45,169 nt of DNA from Bacteroidales bacterium (GTDB taxonomy: Bacteria; Bacteroidota; Bacteroidia; Bacteroidales; VadinHA17): positions 1 to 45,169 of the forward strand of contig JANTGF010000028.1 of the NCBI GenBank assembly GCA_024763075.1. The letters run 5' to 3'. Position numbers and translations under genes: made by a program. The notes beneath the pieces are model-generated. The model was not told the DNA's origin, did not search any database, and was given only the letters and a program-made list of their open reading frames with translations. Positions 24,669 to 34,198 of this stretch are shown piece after piece (the first letter of the stretch is position 1; each line of letters starts with the position of its first letter).

Positions 24669-25679
24669 GTGAAAAATATTTTAATCATCGGAGCCGGAGC
24701 CATTGGTGGAGTTACAGCAGGAATTCTTGCCCGTTCAGATTATCCTGTTACCCTGGTTTGCAAGTATCCTGACCTGGCTGAAAAGATCATAACAGAAGGA
24801 CTTGAGATTACCGGGTACAAGGGCAATTTCCATCAGACAATGCCTGCGGTGGCAGAGGTAAAAGAGCTGACCGGAAAATTTGATTATGTACTGATTACAA
24901 CGAAAGCCCCGGAAATGCCTGAAGCTGCAAAACAGGTTTTGCCATTTTTGAAGGAGGATTCCCTGGTGGTATCCATGCAAAACGGGATTTGTGAGGATGA
25001 ACTGGCTGTCATTGTTGGAAAGAACAGAACCATTGGATGTGTGGTAGGGTGGGGGGCAACCCTGCACCGGCACGGAAAAATGGAAATGACCTCATCCGGG
25101 GAGTTTGTGATTGGTACTTTGGAAGGAAAGCAGAATGAAAGCTTGAAAGAATTAAAGGATATTTTGAATGAAGTGGTACCGGTAAGGATCAGCGAAAATA
25201 TATACGGAAATCTATACTCCAAACTTATTATTAATTCCTGTATAACTACCTTGGGTGCTGTCTCAGGAATGTTGCTTGGAGATTTATTGAAACAAAAAAA
25301 AGTCAGGAAGCTATTCATTGAAATTATAAAAGAAGCCATGCAGGTAGCTAAGGTCATGCATTTGAAAGTGGAACCTTATGGGAAACTTGATTTCTATAAG
25401 TTTGTAAAAGATGGTGGCTCTGTTGCCGATATTAAAAGACATGCGATTATTTATGTTATTGGTCTGAAATACAGAAAGCTGAAATCTTCAAGCCTTCAGT
25501 CTCTGGAAAGGGGAAAAAGAACTGAGATCGATTATTTTAATGGTTATATTTCGAAGAAAGCAAAGGAATATAATGTAAAAGTACCGGTAAACTCAGCCCT
25601 GACACTGATGGTGAAAGAAATTGAGGAGGGAAAGAGAGGGATTCATCCAGAGAATTTTAATGAATTAACGGGGGGGTGA
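24669..25679 (+). CDS. Ketopantoate reductase-family protein (ApbA/PanE-like), GTG start
   Basis: The product is 336 aa starting at GTG; no ATG precedes the NADP-binding loop. The N-terminus IIGAGAIGG (6-14) binds NADP(H). LYSKLIINS holds Lys185 and Asn189, and SSLQSLERGKRTEIDYFNG holds Glu286, matching the catalytic Lys/Asn/Glu positions of 2-dehydropantoate 2-reductase. The usual reaction is ketopantoate to pantoate in coenzyme A synthesis, but many family members use other 2-oxo acids, and no pan genes are nearby. It is divergent from the GT39 gene and probably monocistronic. Confidence 0.85.
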   Translation: MKNILIIGAGAIGGVTAGILARSDYPVTLVCKYPDLAEKIITEGLEITGYKGNFHQTMPAVAEVKELTGKFDYVLITTKAPEMPEAAKQVLPFLKEDSLVVSMQNGICEDELAVIVGKNRTIGCVVGWGATLHRHGKMEMTSSGEFVIGTLEGKQNESLKELKDILNEVVPVRISENIYGNLYSKLIINSCITTLGAVSGMLLGDLLKQKKVRKLFIEIIKEAMQVAKVMHLKVEPYGKLDFYKFVKDGGSVADIKRHAIIYVIGLKYRKLKSSSLQSLERGKRTEIDYFNGYISKKAKEYNVKVPVNSALTLMVKEIEEGKRGIHPENFNELTGG

Positions 25680-25766
25680 ATTGTTGGTTTTACCTTTAGC
25701 CATGCAAAAGGATTTGCGCGGAAGCCTTGTGTGTTTTGTTGATACTCTAAGTGCAGGTTTTGGCAT

Positions 25767-25784
25767 TTCCGATAGCCATCGGAA
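25767..25784. other. Short perfect hairpin
   Basis: TTCCGAT (25767-25773) pairs with ATCGGAA (25778-25784) across AGCC. It lies about 90 nt after the ketopantoate-reductase-like gene in a spacer also holding a REP-like copy. No T-run follows, so it is not a standard terminator. Confidence 0.45.
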
Positions 25785-25864
25785 CCGCTAAAACGAATTT
25801 TACTTTCCTGTGTATATCCGGGCACTTAGGTACCTGGTTACAAATATTCCACTCCTACAGAGCT

Positions 25865-25900
25865 TTTACTCCGCTGTGGCACGAATCATTTCGTGTGGCA
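25865..25900 (-). repeat. REP-like hairpin, dispersed copy
   Basis: Read on the minus strand it begins TGCCACACGAA, loops, continues TTCGTGCCACAGCG and ends GAGTAAA. The REP unit at 42777 has the same order: TGCCACACGAT, loop, ATCGTGCGGCAGCG, then GGGAGTAAA. Shared hairpin and shared CAGCG...GAGTAAA tail mark them as one family about 17 kb apart. It ends 9 nt before the stop of the methyltransferase gene. Confidence 0.6.
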
Positions 25901-25909
25901 TTTAAGTTT

Positions 25910-26743
25910 CTAAATTCTGTAAATTCCACTGTGCAATTCAAGTTTATCTTCCTCTAACCCTTTGAGGATATTGGTCAGTTTTTCTTTGGTTGAAGCACCC
26001 ATCAGTACATTCAGGCCGAGTTTTGGCGGACCATTCTTTTTGATTTTCTCAAATAAGCCGGTAAGAAATTGTTTTGCTTTGTCCGATTGATTGCTTGTTT
26101 GTAATTTCCTAAACCCCAGATCATTCAGGAGTCTCTCCATATTTGAAATGGTTTGTAAGAAACTCAGGGACGCGTTATTGGCCCATGGGACAGGGTACTG
26201 AATATCTGCACCGTTTCTTGTGAAAATGTCATAAAAAACAATGGTCCCTTCATCGGTTAATACTCTTTTTATTTCTGAATAGAATTTTGTTTTATCCGCA
26301 ACATTCATTTGTGCATGTTGTGTCCAGACAATGTCAAATGAGCCATCCTCAAATGGTAAATTCAGCGCATCTCCATGAATAAATTTTGTGCTTTTTGTTA
26401 ACCCGGTCAACTCTGATAATTTTTTTGCTGTTCTGATATATTCTGCACAAAGATCGATACCGGTTACATGGCAATTAAATCTATCCGCAAGCATCCTTGC
26501 CGGTCCTCCCAGGCCACAGCCGACATCCAGTACTTTGCAGTTTTTTAAATATATTTCCTCTACAAGTTCATTGGAGACCTCGGCCCCTCTAACATGAAAC
26601 TCATCCACTCCGGAAATATCACTTCTGGTAATACTATTAAGACCTATATCCTGCCAGTCCAGTCTTTCACATATTTCTTCAAACAAGTTGGCATGGTAAT
26701 ATTGTTTTTCTATTTGAAATTTTGATAATGATATTGTTTTCAT
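25910..26743 (-). CDS. SAM-dependent class I methyltransferase
   Basis: The product is 277 aa. Motif I is VLDVGCGLGGPAR (71-83); GIDLCAEYI (95-103) and HGDALNLPFEDGSFDIVW (123-140) follow, then KRVLTDEGTIVFYDIF. This arrangement, with CGLGGPAR, is typical of the sarcosine/dimethylglycine and small-molecule N- or C-methyltransferases. The substrate cannot be read from sequence. It is cytosolic and stands alone; upstream lies a 271-nt spacer with an AACCAGG/CCTGGTT dyad (26786-26824) and no further gene. Confidence 0.85.
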   Translation of the reverse strand: MKTISLSKFQIEKQYYHANLFEEICERLDWQDIGLNSITRSDISGVDEFHVRGAEVSNELVEEIYLKNCKVLDVGCGLGGPARMLADRFNCHVTGIDLCAEYIRTAKKLSELTGLTKSTKFIHGDALNLPFEDGSFDIVWTQHAQMNVADKTKFYSEIKRVLTDEGTIVFYDIFTRNGADIQYPVPWANNASLSFLQTISNMERLLNDLGFRKLQTSNQSDKAKQFLTGLFEKIKKNGPPKLGLNVLMGASTKEKLTNILKGLEEDKLELHSGIYRI

Positions 26744-27014
26744 AACAAATTGTTTTTGTAGTTATGTATAATTAACTTTTGCAAAAACCAGGCTTATATT
26801 CGCCCATATTTGATGAACCTGGTTCTTGATAGTGTGACTGAAATCAGCCCTGAAGGTGGCGATTGAACATCACAAAAAACAAAGGTGACACTGTTTTTAG
26901 GAAATGAATTGTACTATTTTATCAAACTTTTGGAGTATTTGGGAAAGTAAAAAGAAAGACCGGACTATTCTTGCATTCAGCATAAGGGATTTGATATAAA
27001 AAGTTTGAGATCAG

Positions 27015-30000
27015 TTATTTAGACATTGCGCCGGGAGCAAATCCAAATTCTTCTTTAAAAGCACGTCCAAACCAGGAAGGGTCGTTAAAACCAACTTCAT
27101 AAGCAATTTCAGTGATGGTTTTATCCGTTTTCAGGATGAGTTCCCGGGCATTTTGTAAACGGATAGACCGGATGAATACAGCCGTGGATTTGCCTGTTAT
27201 GGCTTTTAATTTCCGGTAGATCTGTGATTCACTCAAATGCATCTTATGGGCCAGATGTAATGTGGTTCCAAAAGAAGGATTATTTATTTCTTCCTGAATG
27301 ATCTTTATAATTTTTTGAAGAAATTTTGTTTCAGGATTTTCAGCCCTGATTTTCAGAAAGTGACTCATATTATCCTGATTGATCTTCTGCATCATTTTCC
27401 TGCGCAGGGTGACCAATTGGTCCAGACGGGTCAAGAGTTCAGCTTTTACAAAAGGTTTTGTAAGATAGGCATCTGCACCGTAAGAAAGGCCGGTAAGCCT
27501 GTCTTTCAATGTTACTTTGGCGGTAAGCATGATAATCGGTATATGGTCCGTGCGTTCATCTGATTTCAGGATTGAACATACTTCATGGCCATCCTTAACC
27601 GGCATCATCACATCACAGATAACTATATCCGGTATGCTCTCAAATGCCGAATTAATCCCAATCTCCCCGTTTGGAGCATGAATGGTTTGATATTTCCCCT
27701 TGAGGCATGTTGTCAAATAATGAACAACATCTTCATTATCTTCAATAATCAATACCAGAGGTAATCCGTTTGAATCTGTGGAAGTTGGTTGAACGGATAT
27801 CTCTTCTTTGGTGGATTCCAATAATTTGGGTTCCGGACTTATCTGTACGTCATCGGTTTGCAAGGCTTCATTGGTAACCGGAAGCCGGATAATAAACTCA
27901 CTGCCTTTGCCGGGATTGCTTTTTACCAGAATCGTTCCACCCATCAGTTCTGTAAACTCTTTGGTCAAAGCAAGACCAATGCCTGTACCTTTGAGCTTTT
28001 GTGATATAATATTATCAGCCTGGTAGAACCGGTCAAAAATATGTTCCATTTCTTTTTCTGAAACGCCCGGGCCATTATCTTTCACTTTTAGTAAAAAGAA
28101 TTTTTTATTGTCCTTTATGACCTGATTTAAATGAACGATTATTTTTCCACCCGACTCAGTATATTTAATTGCATTGGAAAGTAAGTTTGAAATAACAGCG
28201 GATAATTTATTCGGATCAAAATCCATTACCATTTCTTCAACTTCAGTATAAACCATAAAGTCAATTTGCTTTTCATTTGCCAATGAATAAAAACTTTCAC
28301 TCAGGTATTTTACAAACAATACCACATCAGATTGTACCGGCTGCAGGCTCATACTTCCGTTTTCCAGTTTGGATAAATCCAGCATTTCATTCACTAACGA
28401 TAACAGATTATTCCCATTCCTCCGGATCATTTCAAGGGAATGTTCCGATTCAGCCTGTTGGTTCTCTTTTATACTTGATTCTAATGAATTTGCCATCCCC
28501 AGAATTACCGTAAGGGGAGTTCTGAATTCATGTGTGATGTTCGTGTAAAAACTGCTTTTTAACTGATTGATCTCTTTTAATTTAGCACTCTCTGCGATGG
28601 CCAGTCTTTTGGACAGCTGGAAACGGTAAAATCTGTCGGCAAATAAAATGGCCAAACCTACGTAAAGTAAATAGGCCCACCAGCTAAACCACCATGGAGT
28701 GGGAATGAAAATGCTGTATTCAACGGGTACATTATTGCATTTACCAGGATTGTTGCAAGCCCTGATTTTTAAATTATAATTACCATGTGAAAGATTGGTT
28801 AAATTTATTTCTTTACCAGATCCGATATTTTGCCAGTCACCATCAAATTTATACTGGTAAGTAATCTGATCTGAAAAATGAAACCCCAGAGAACTTATTT
28901 TAAGAATAAGATGCCTGGTTCCACTGTTAAAGCTAAAATCTTTCTTTGACAAACTATTCCCTTCGTATAGAGTTTTTCCATTGCTCACAATTTTTCTGAT
29001 ATAAGGAAGAGGGATTTCAGTGTTAACCGGATCTTTATCAGGATGATAGACTAAAACACCATTGTCGCATCCAGCGATATATTCCCCTTTCCCTACCGGG
29101 ATAACCGGACCGTAAACTCTCAGGTTTTTATTATTGGAACTAAACTTGATTTCCCGGTAAGAGTCAGTTTTCATATTATAGGTCCCAAGGTTTCTTCCGG
29201 TGGTCCACAACAAACTGTCATTGAATGCATAAACTCCAGAAAAATGTCCGTCAACCTTTTGTGATATCCCTTTGTCAAAATTATTAATAGTGGTGAATCC
29301 CAAACCATTGGAACCTCCGGTCATCCATATTCTTCCGGCATTATCTTCATAAAACTCACCCACATCTGTATAAGTTTTTATATTTTCCCCTTTTTTCGGG
29401 TCTGGAAGAACAAAAGATAAATCATTCAAATCAATATAACTTGAAGATCCTTTTCCAACCCAGAGTCTGTTCCCTGAATCTATGTATAAGTTGTTGATCC
29501 ACCGGTGATTTTCATCCCGGAACACATTAAATTCTTTTTTGTAATTTTTTACGATATTGTTTTTAAAATCCAGGAAAAATAATCCGCCCTCTCTTCCACC
29601 TACCCAGTAATTATCATTTTTATCTTTTACAATGGATTGTAGTGCGGGATTCGGATGATCAACCTGTAATGGTGACAGCTCAACCTGCAGTGTTTTCGGA
29701 TTAAAGATTGCGAGTTTTTTATTGGAAATAATAAGGAAATTGCCATTGCTCATTTTTACTATATCGGAAATTATATAACCCTTTTTTTTGTGATAATAAA
29801 AAGGCAGGTTTCTGATTACGGTTACAGAACGATCTTTCAGATTAATTTTATACAGGCCGGAACTATACAGACCGGCAACATAAACAAAGTTTCCCGACTT
29901 TAGTATTTCCCTGACCATTAACGGATACTGAATACTGTTCCGGTCTTCCAGTTTTATAAATGGATTCAGCGACTGTAAAGGATCGTATTTAAACAGACCT

Positions 30001-30995
30001 TTCCCATGTCCATACCATACGATTCCTCTGGAATCAGTATATGAAATACCTCTGATCAGCCCTTTATCCTCATTATGGTCTATGATCCTCTTAACAGACT
30101 GGGTTTGCAGGTCATATTGTATCAGTCCATCACCTGTTGTAATCAATAAATTGGCATTTTCATCATTATAAATTTCAAGAATAAGAGAATATGAGTCGGG
30201 GTAAAGGCCTTTTAAGGGTTGGTTGAATTGATTTGAGTTTTTATCAAAGATAACCAATCCTTTTGTCCAGGTTCCAAGAAACACTTTATCTTCAGTTGCC
30301 AGAATTTTGCGGATTTGATTCTGGGCCATTTCCGGTTCATTATTGAAAACGTAAATTTTATACTCTTCTGAGACAGTGTTAAACCGGACCAGGCCTGCAA
30401 GTGTTCCAATCCAAAGTATTTCAGGATTTTTGGGATCGATGGAAATACATTGCAAACTGTTTAATTTTGTACTGCCGATGCCGGAGTCCCCTTTAAATAA
30501 ATATTTTGCATCCTTACTACCCTTTAGGTCAAGACAATGAAGCCCGTCACTAAAGCTTGCAACCCATAGCTTTTTGTGGCTGTCCAGCAATAGGTAATTC
30601 AGTCTTATGTCAGAAATTCTTGAAAAATTGTTCAGCCTGTTGATTTTTTCCAGAGTATCAATTTGTGTATAAAAGACCCCATTCCTGCCTCCGAAATATA
30701 TCTTTTCACCTGAATCATCAATTATAAGGCTATTCACATATCCTATCTCAGATTCTTTATCGTTTTCATAAAATGAGGTAAAATTCGTAAAATGATTCCC
30801 GTCATATCCGGATATGCCACTGCCGGTTGCCAGCCAAAGGAACCCATTTTTGTCTTCCCTGATGGCAGAGATATATGCAGATGCAAGACCGTTTTCTTTG
30901 TTGTAGTATTTAAAGTCATTAAAAACAGATAATTGTAACTGTCCGTTACAAAAAAGAGAGGTCAGAAATAACAATATTGAAAAGTAGGATTTCAC
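27015..30995 (-). CDS. Hybrid two-component system sensor/regulator (HTCS)
   Basis: The product is 1326 aa, full length for HTCS proteins. Domains in order: signal peptide (1-18), periplasmic propeller repeats (about 25-690; NGFLWLATGSGISGYDG is typical), Y_Y_Y domain (about 695-760, YQYKFDGDWQNIG), one transmembrane helix (about 766-786), HisKA with phospho-acceptor His822 in NITHEFRTPL, HATPase (NLLSNAIKYT, DNGPGVSEKE, GTGIGLALTKE), receiver domain with Asp1128 in IVICDVMMP, and a C-terminal AraC-type HTH (SESQIYRKLKAITGKST, EIAYEVGFNDPSWFGRAFKE). HTCS proteins sense glycan fragments and activate adjacent utilisation loci. The divergent neighbour is a SusD-like gene, the likely target, but no SusC or glycoside hydrolases are present. 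Confidence 0.95.
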   Translation of the reverse strand: MKSYFSILLFLTSLFCNGQLQLSVFNDFKYYNKENGLASAYISAIREDKNGFLWLATGSGISGYDGNHFTNFTSFYENDKESEIGYVNSLIIDDSGEKIYFGGRNGVFYTQIDTLEKINRLNNFSRISDIRLNYLLLDSHKKLWVASFSDGLHCLDLKGSKDAKYLFKGDSGIGSTKLNSLQCISIDPKNPEILWIGTLAGLVRFNTVSEEYKIYVFNNEPEMAQNQIRKILATEDKVFLGTWTKGLVIFDKNSNQFNQPLKGLYPDSYSLILEIYNDENANLLITTGDGLIQYDLQTQSVKRIIDHNEDKGLIRGISYTDSRGIVWYGHGKGLFKYDPLQSLNPFIKLEDRNSIQYPLMVREILKSGNFVYVAGLYSSGLYKINLKDRSVTVIRNLPFYYHKKKGYIISDIVKMSNGNFLIISNKKLAIFNPKTLQVELSPLQVDHPNPALQSIVKDKNDNYWVGGREGGLFFLDFKNNIVKNYKKEFNVFRDENHRWINNLYIDSGNRLWVGKGSSSYIDLNDLSFVLPDPKKGENIKTYTDVGEFYEDNAGRIWMTGGSNGLGFTTINNFDKGISQKVDGHFSGVYAFNDSLLWTTGRNLGTYNMKTDSYREIKFSSNNKNLRVYGPVIPVGKGEYIAGCDNGVLVYHPDKDPVNTEIPLPYIRKIVSNGKTLYEGNSLSKKDFSFNSGTRHLILKISSLGFHFSDQITYQYKFDGDWQNIGSGKEINLTNLSHGNYNLKIRACNNPGKCNNVPVEYSIFIPTPWWFSWWAYLLYVGLAILFADRFYRFQLSKRLAIAESAKLKEINQLKSSFYTNITHEFRTPLTVILGMANSLESSIKENQQAESEHSLEMIRRNGNNLLSLVNEMLDLSKLENGSMSLQPVQSDVVLFVKYLSESFYSLANEKQIDFMVYTEVEEMVMDFDPNKLSAVISNLLSNAIKYTESGGKIIVHLNQVIKDNKKFFLLKVKDNGPGVSEKEMEHIFDRFYQADNIISQKLKGTGIGLALTKEFTELMGGTILVKSNPGKGSEFIIRLPVTNEALQTDDVQISPEPKLLESTKEEISVQPTSTDSNGLPLVLIIEDNEDVVHYLTTCLKGKYQTIHAPNGEIGINSAFESIPDIVICDVMMPVKDGHEVCSILKSDERTDHIPIIMLTAKVTLKDRLTGLSYGADAYLTKPFVKAELLTRLDQLVTLRRKMMQKINQDNMSHFLKIRAENPETKFLQKIIKIIQEEINNPSFGTTLHLAHKMHLSESQIYRKLKAITGKSTAVFIRSIRLQNARELILKTDKTITEIAYEVGFNDPSWFGRAFKEEFGFAPGAMSK

Positions 30996-31436
30996 CTGTT
31001 TCTAAATTAGGATAAAAATATATTTAAATCTTAAAATATAAAAATAAGGCTCATTTAAGATAATAGCCGATAAAGATTTATGTCAGATAGTAATTTATGA
31101 TAATTGTAACAGGGAGAAACTAAGTTAATTGTAAATCATAGATAATCAAAGAGGTACAATGTTTTTCTGCTTGCCAAAAAATCCGGTTCATTTGACTGAT
31201 CTAAATCGGCTCTAAATTTTTGATAGTCACCCGGATGATTTTAATTTCTTAAATACTTGCCATTCATAAATACAATGCTGGTATTAAACCGAAATTGTCT
31301 TGCACCTGACATTTAGTAGTAAAGCAGAAATGTATTTTCGTTTCGAAGGGTTCAAAAATGATACAGACCGGAATTTGGATGGGGTGCTGTTGGTATTTAA
31401 GGAACCGGGAATTATTGTTTAACTAAATTAAAAATA
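30996..31436. other. Divergent spacer between HTCS and susD-like gene
   Basis: No intact gene in 441 bp. A frame with coding character is open from 31288 to the stop at 31420-31422; from an ATG at 31330 it reads MYFRFEGFKNDTDRNLDGVL and ten more residues. It ends 14 nt before the susD-like ATG, where a susC gene would normally end, but its C-terminus lacks the aromatic ending expected of a TonB-dependent receptor. Regulatory sites for the divergent genes presumably lie here; none was recognised. Confidence 0.45.
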
Positions 31437-32951
31437 ATGAAAACACATTTTTTAAAGTATTTATTGATAACAGGTATTGTTGCATCAACCTATGGTTGTG
31501 CCGACCTGGATGTAAAGAATCTGAATGAACCGGATACGGACCGTGTACTGGCTACTCCGGGCGACCTGATTGGTCTTGCAGGTGGGGCATTAAGGGTTTG
31601 GTCAAATGGCATTCAGGAATTCAGTGGAGTAGGCCTGGCTATGTGTACCATGGCAGACCAGAATACCTGTTCCTGGGGAAATGCAGCCATGAAGGATCTT
31701 TCTTCGGAGCCCAGGGCGGGTTTTAATAACAACATTACCTATGCTTACGCTTATGTGAACCGGACGTACTGGAGCAATTCATATAAATCAAATTCAGCGG
31801 TAGTAGATGTATTGAAGAAGATTGAAGAGGGAACAGTGATTAATTCGGCAGAGGAAACGGAGATGATCAAAGCCTGGAGCTATTTTGTTCAGGGAGTGGT
31901 CCACGGATATCTGGGACTTATATTTGACAAGGCAAATATTATTGATGAGACCACCGATCTTACCACTCTTGAGTATTCGGGTTACAAAGAAGTAGCAGCT
32001 GCAGGCATCGCCTTTCTGGATAAGGCAATAGCCACCATTGACGGCACAACCCCTTTTGTATTGCCGGATGGTTTTATTCGTGGTTATAATCTCACCAGTG
32101 CTCAGTTAAGGCAGCTGGCGAGTAGTTATGCAGCACGTATTATGGCTCTGACACCCAGAAATAAGGCAGATAATGATGCACTTGACTGGGGGAAAATACT
32201 GGCCTATGCAAATGATGGCATCGACTGGGAATATGCACCCGATATGGATGATGCACAGTGGATTGATAACCTGAAAGGATATGGTGTTTATCCGGGATGG
32301 GTGAGGGTGGACCACCGCATTCTGAACCTTATGCAACACAATTATCCTTCAAGATGGCCCGATGATAATCTGAGCTGGAATACGATCGATGGAAATGACC
32401 CGGGTCCGGCTACACCGGATGATCTGAGAATAGCAGATTTTGAATATTTACCGAACAATAATTTTCGTCCGGAAAGAGGCTTTTATCATTTTTCTCATTA
32501 CCGGTATTCACGCTATGATGACTGGCTGACGACCTGGCAGGGACCGGCTCCGCAGTTTCGAGTATGGGAGAATGAACTTCTGAAAGCTGAAGCGATGGTG
32601 CATAACGGAGACATTTCCGGTGCTACAGCTATCCTGAATGATGCAAGCGGAGCGAGAAAAGTTCGCGGAGGCCTGGAAGATGTGTCTCCTGCTAATGCTG
32701 AAGAAGCGCTGGAAATTATATTTTATGAAAGAGATGTGGAATTGATGCTGACACAGGGAGGAACCGGTTTCTTTGATATGAGAAGAAGGGATATGTTACA
32801 GAAAGGAACCATTCTTCATTTTCCGGTACCGGCAGCAGAGTTGGAGATTGTGGGTGCTGAATGGTACACCATATCCGGAGCTCCTGATGGCGAGAATATT
32901 TCAAACGGAATGTGGAAAGGTTATGATGGTTTAACTTCACCACCGAATTAA
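31437..32951 (+). CDS. SusD/RagB-like outer-membrane lipoprotein without SusC partner
   Basis: The product is 504 aa with a lipoprotein signal ending STYGC (Cys21). The mature start (LDVKNLNEPDTDRVLATPGD) and end (GGTGFFDMRRRDMLQKGTIL, then HFPVPAAELEI) match SusD/RagB-type surface proteins; helical repeat regions (AWSYFVQGVVHGYLGLIFDK, ENELLKAEAMVHNGDISGAT) fit the TPR-like core. SusD proteins form the lid of a SusC TonB-dependent transporter and capture nutrients. No susC gene is upstream or downstream, which is unusual. It is divergent from the HTCS, which probably controls it, and a terminator follows 34 nt after the stop. Confidence 0.88.
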   Translation: MKTHFLKYLLITGIVASTYGCADLDVKNLNEPDTDRVLATPGDLIGLAGGALRVWSNGIQEFSGVGLAMCTMADQNTCSWGNAAMKDLSSEPRAGFNNNITYAYAYVNRTYWSNSYKSNSAVVDVLKKIEEGTVINSAEETEMIKAWSYFVQGVVHGYLGLIFDKANIIDETTDLTTLEYSGYKEVAAAGIAFLDKAIATIDGTTPFVLPDGFIRGYNLTSAQLRQLASSYAARIMALTPRNKADNDALDWGKILAYANDGIDWEYAPDMDDAQWIDNLKGYGVYPGWVRVDHRILNLMQHNYPSRWPDDNLSWNTIDGNDPGPATPDDLRIADFEYLPNNNFRPERGFYHFSHYRYSRYDDWLTTWQGPAPQFRVWENELLKAEAMVHNGDISGATAILNDASGARKVRGGLEDVSPANAEEALEIIFYERDVELMLTQGGTGFFDMRRRDMLQKGTILHFPVPAAELEIVGAEWYTISGAPDGENISNGMWKGYDGLTSPPN

Positions 32952-32958
32952 AATAGGG

Positions 32959-32975
32959 GAAGCAGAGTCTGCTTC
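32959..32975. other. Perfect palindrome after the susD-like gene
   Basis: GAAGCAGA-G-TCTGCTTC, centred on 32967, lies 8 nt after the stop. It may add to transcript-end structure with the terminator just downstream. Confidence 0.5.
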
Positions 32976-32985
32976 GTATTGTATC

Positions 32986-33019
32986 AAAACCGGGTTTGTG
33001 TAAACATTCCCGGTTTTTT
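32986..33019 (+). terminator. Intrinsic terminator of the susD-like gene
   Basis: AAAACCGGG (32986-32994) pairs with CCCGGTTTT (33009-33017) across a 14-nt loop; the 3' arm runs into a tract of six T residues (33014-33019). Confidence 0.8.
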
Positions 33020-33038
33020 AAATATAATCCAGGTTTGC

Positions 33039-33238
33039 GTCATGGATGGTCATTAGCTCACTACGTTCGCGTCATTCATTGTTATTAGCTCACTACGTTC
33101 GTTGTCATTCATGGTTATTAGCTCACTACGTTCGCTGTTATTCATTGTTATTAGCTCGCTGCGTTCGCGTCATTCATTGTTATTAACTCACTACGTTCAC
33201 TGTCATTCATGGTCATTAGCTCACTACGTTCGCTGTCA
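33039..33238. repeat. Six-copy tandem repeat, unit 32-33 bp
   Basis: The core TTAGCTCACTACGTTCG begins at 33053, 33085, 33118, 33151 (TTAGCTCGCTGCGTTCG), 33183 (TTAACTCACTACGTTCA) and 33216, giving spacings of 32, 33, 33, 32 and 33. The linker is TCATTCATTGTTA or a close variant. After the array, 33246-33300 continues with degenerate words such as TAATAACAATTAATAAC, which resemble the reverse complement of the linker. It lies between the susD-like terminator and the 3' end of trmJ. Confidence 0.92.
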
Positions 33239-33297
33239 CTATTGATGATCTAATAACAATTAATAACCACATAATGACTATTAATAACAATTAATGA

Positions 33298-33990
33298 CTA
33301 CTTATGACTTCTTAAAACAGTTGACAATTTATGACTAACCGAAAGCAACAGATTCAGGTCTTTCTTTTTCAGCAGGGCAAGGCGCTCCATGATCCTGTTG
33401 TGAAGCGGGCTTTCCTGAGGAATATCAATATCCTGCAAAATATCACCGACTTTTTTCTTAATCAACCGGAACCCCTTTATTTCTTTGTCTGATGACAGTC
33501 TTGACTTTCTGATCTCAAGATTAGATAACTGAAAAGCATACAGCATTACCGCTTGTGACAGATTCAGGGAAGGGTAGGGGGCTGCAAGCGGAACATAGGA
33601 GGCCATATCACAAAGGCCAAGGTCAGCATTGCTTAGTCCGGATTCTTCACCACCGAAAACGATTCCCAGCTTTTGAACAGAACTACCTTTGTCTGATACC
33701 AAAGAATTTATGGAATCAATGGGGTAAGAATCAAATTTTACACTTCTTTCCTTTGAGCTTGTTGCTATAACGAAATCCAAATCTGAGATAGCAGAATTCA
33801 GGCTGTCAAAAGACCTGGCATTCTCAAGAATATCAACCGACCCGTGTGCAAGCCAGTTTGCTTTTTCGTTGGGATAATTCCGGGGCCTGACCAGTCGTAA
33901 TGAATGAAATCCCATGGTCTTAATTGCACGGGCACTGGCTCCGATATTTTCCGGAACAGCCGGATCAGTTAGAATAAAAAACACTTCCAT
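33298..33990 (-). CDS. trmJ: tRNA (cytidine/uridine-32-2'-O)-methyltransferase TrmJ-like
   Basis: The product is 230 aa, a SPOUT-fold RNA methyltransferase. It begins with FFILTDPAVPENIGASARAI (5-24) and KTMGFHSLRLVRPRNY, matching the TrmJ start NMGSVARAMKTMG. Motif 2 is LGIVFGGEESGLSN (about 109-122) and motif 3 is VPLAAPYPSLNLSQAVMLYAFQ (about 132-153), which form the SAM-binding knot. TrmJ methylates the 2'-hydroxyl at tRNA position 32. The C-terminal 60 residues are a helical dimer tail. It is alone, converging on the tandem repeat and the susD-like gene; its C-terminal codons border degenerate repeat words. Confidence 0.85.
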   Translation of the reverse strand: MEVFFILTDPAVPENIGASARAIKTMGFHSLRLVRPRNYPNEKANWLAHGSVDILENARSFDSLNSAISDLDFVIATSSKERSVKFDSYPIDSINSLVSDKGSSVQKLGIVFGGEESGLSNADLGLCDMASYVPLAAPYPSLNLSQAVMLYAFQLSNLEIRKSRLSSDKEIKGFRLIKKKVGDILQDIDIPQESPLHNRIMERLALLKKKDLNLLLSVSHKLSTVLRSHK

Positions 33991-34147
33991 TTTTAAAATT
34001 CAGGTTTCTATTACAGTTTTTTAATAGCCATACTGCGAGATATTCGCACTTCAAAATTATCATAAATCGGTGGAATCTTTGCATAATAATATATGAAATG
34101 GAGAAAAGGATGAAACTAAGCTCTCTTATCTGTCTTTTTTCGGTACT

Positions 34148-34180
34148 TTTGTTACAGGCTTAAAATCAATTGTATATTTG
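34148..34180 (+). promoter_or_regulatory. Putative Bacteroidota promoter for the GroES-like gene
   Basis: A -33-like TTTG (34148-34151) and a -7 TATATTTG (34173-34180) with a 21-nt spacer precede the ATG at 34199 by 18 nt. The -7 element is a full TAnnTTTG match; the spacer is slightly long. Confidence 0.55.
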
Positions 34181-34198
34181 TAAAGTAAAGATCAGACC

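Noticed and set aside
25767-25784. Terminator of the ketopantoate-reductase-like gene
   Set aside because: The hairpin is about 90 nt past the stop and no T-run follows.
33039-33238. Possible CRISPR array
   Set aside because: The units are contiguous 32-33 bp tandem repeats with no unique spacers, and no cas genes are present.
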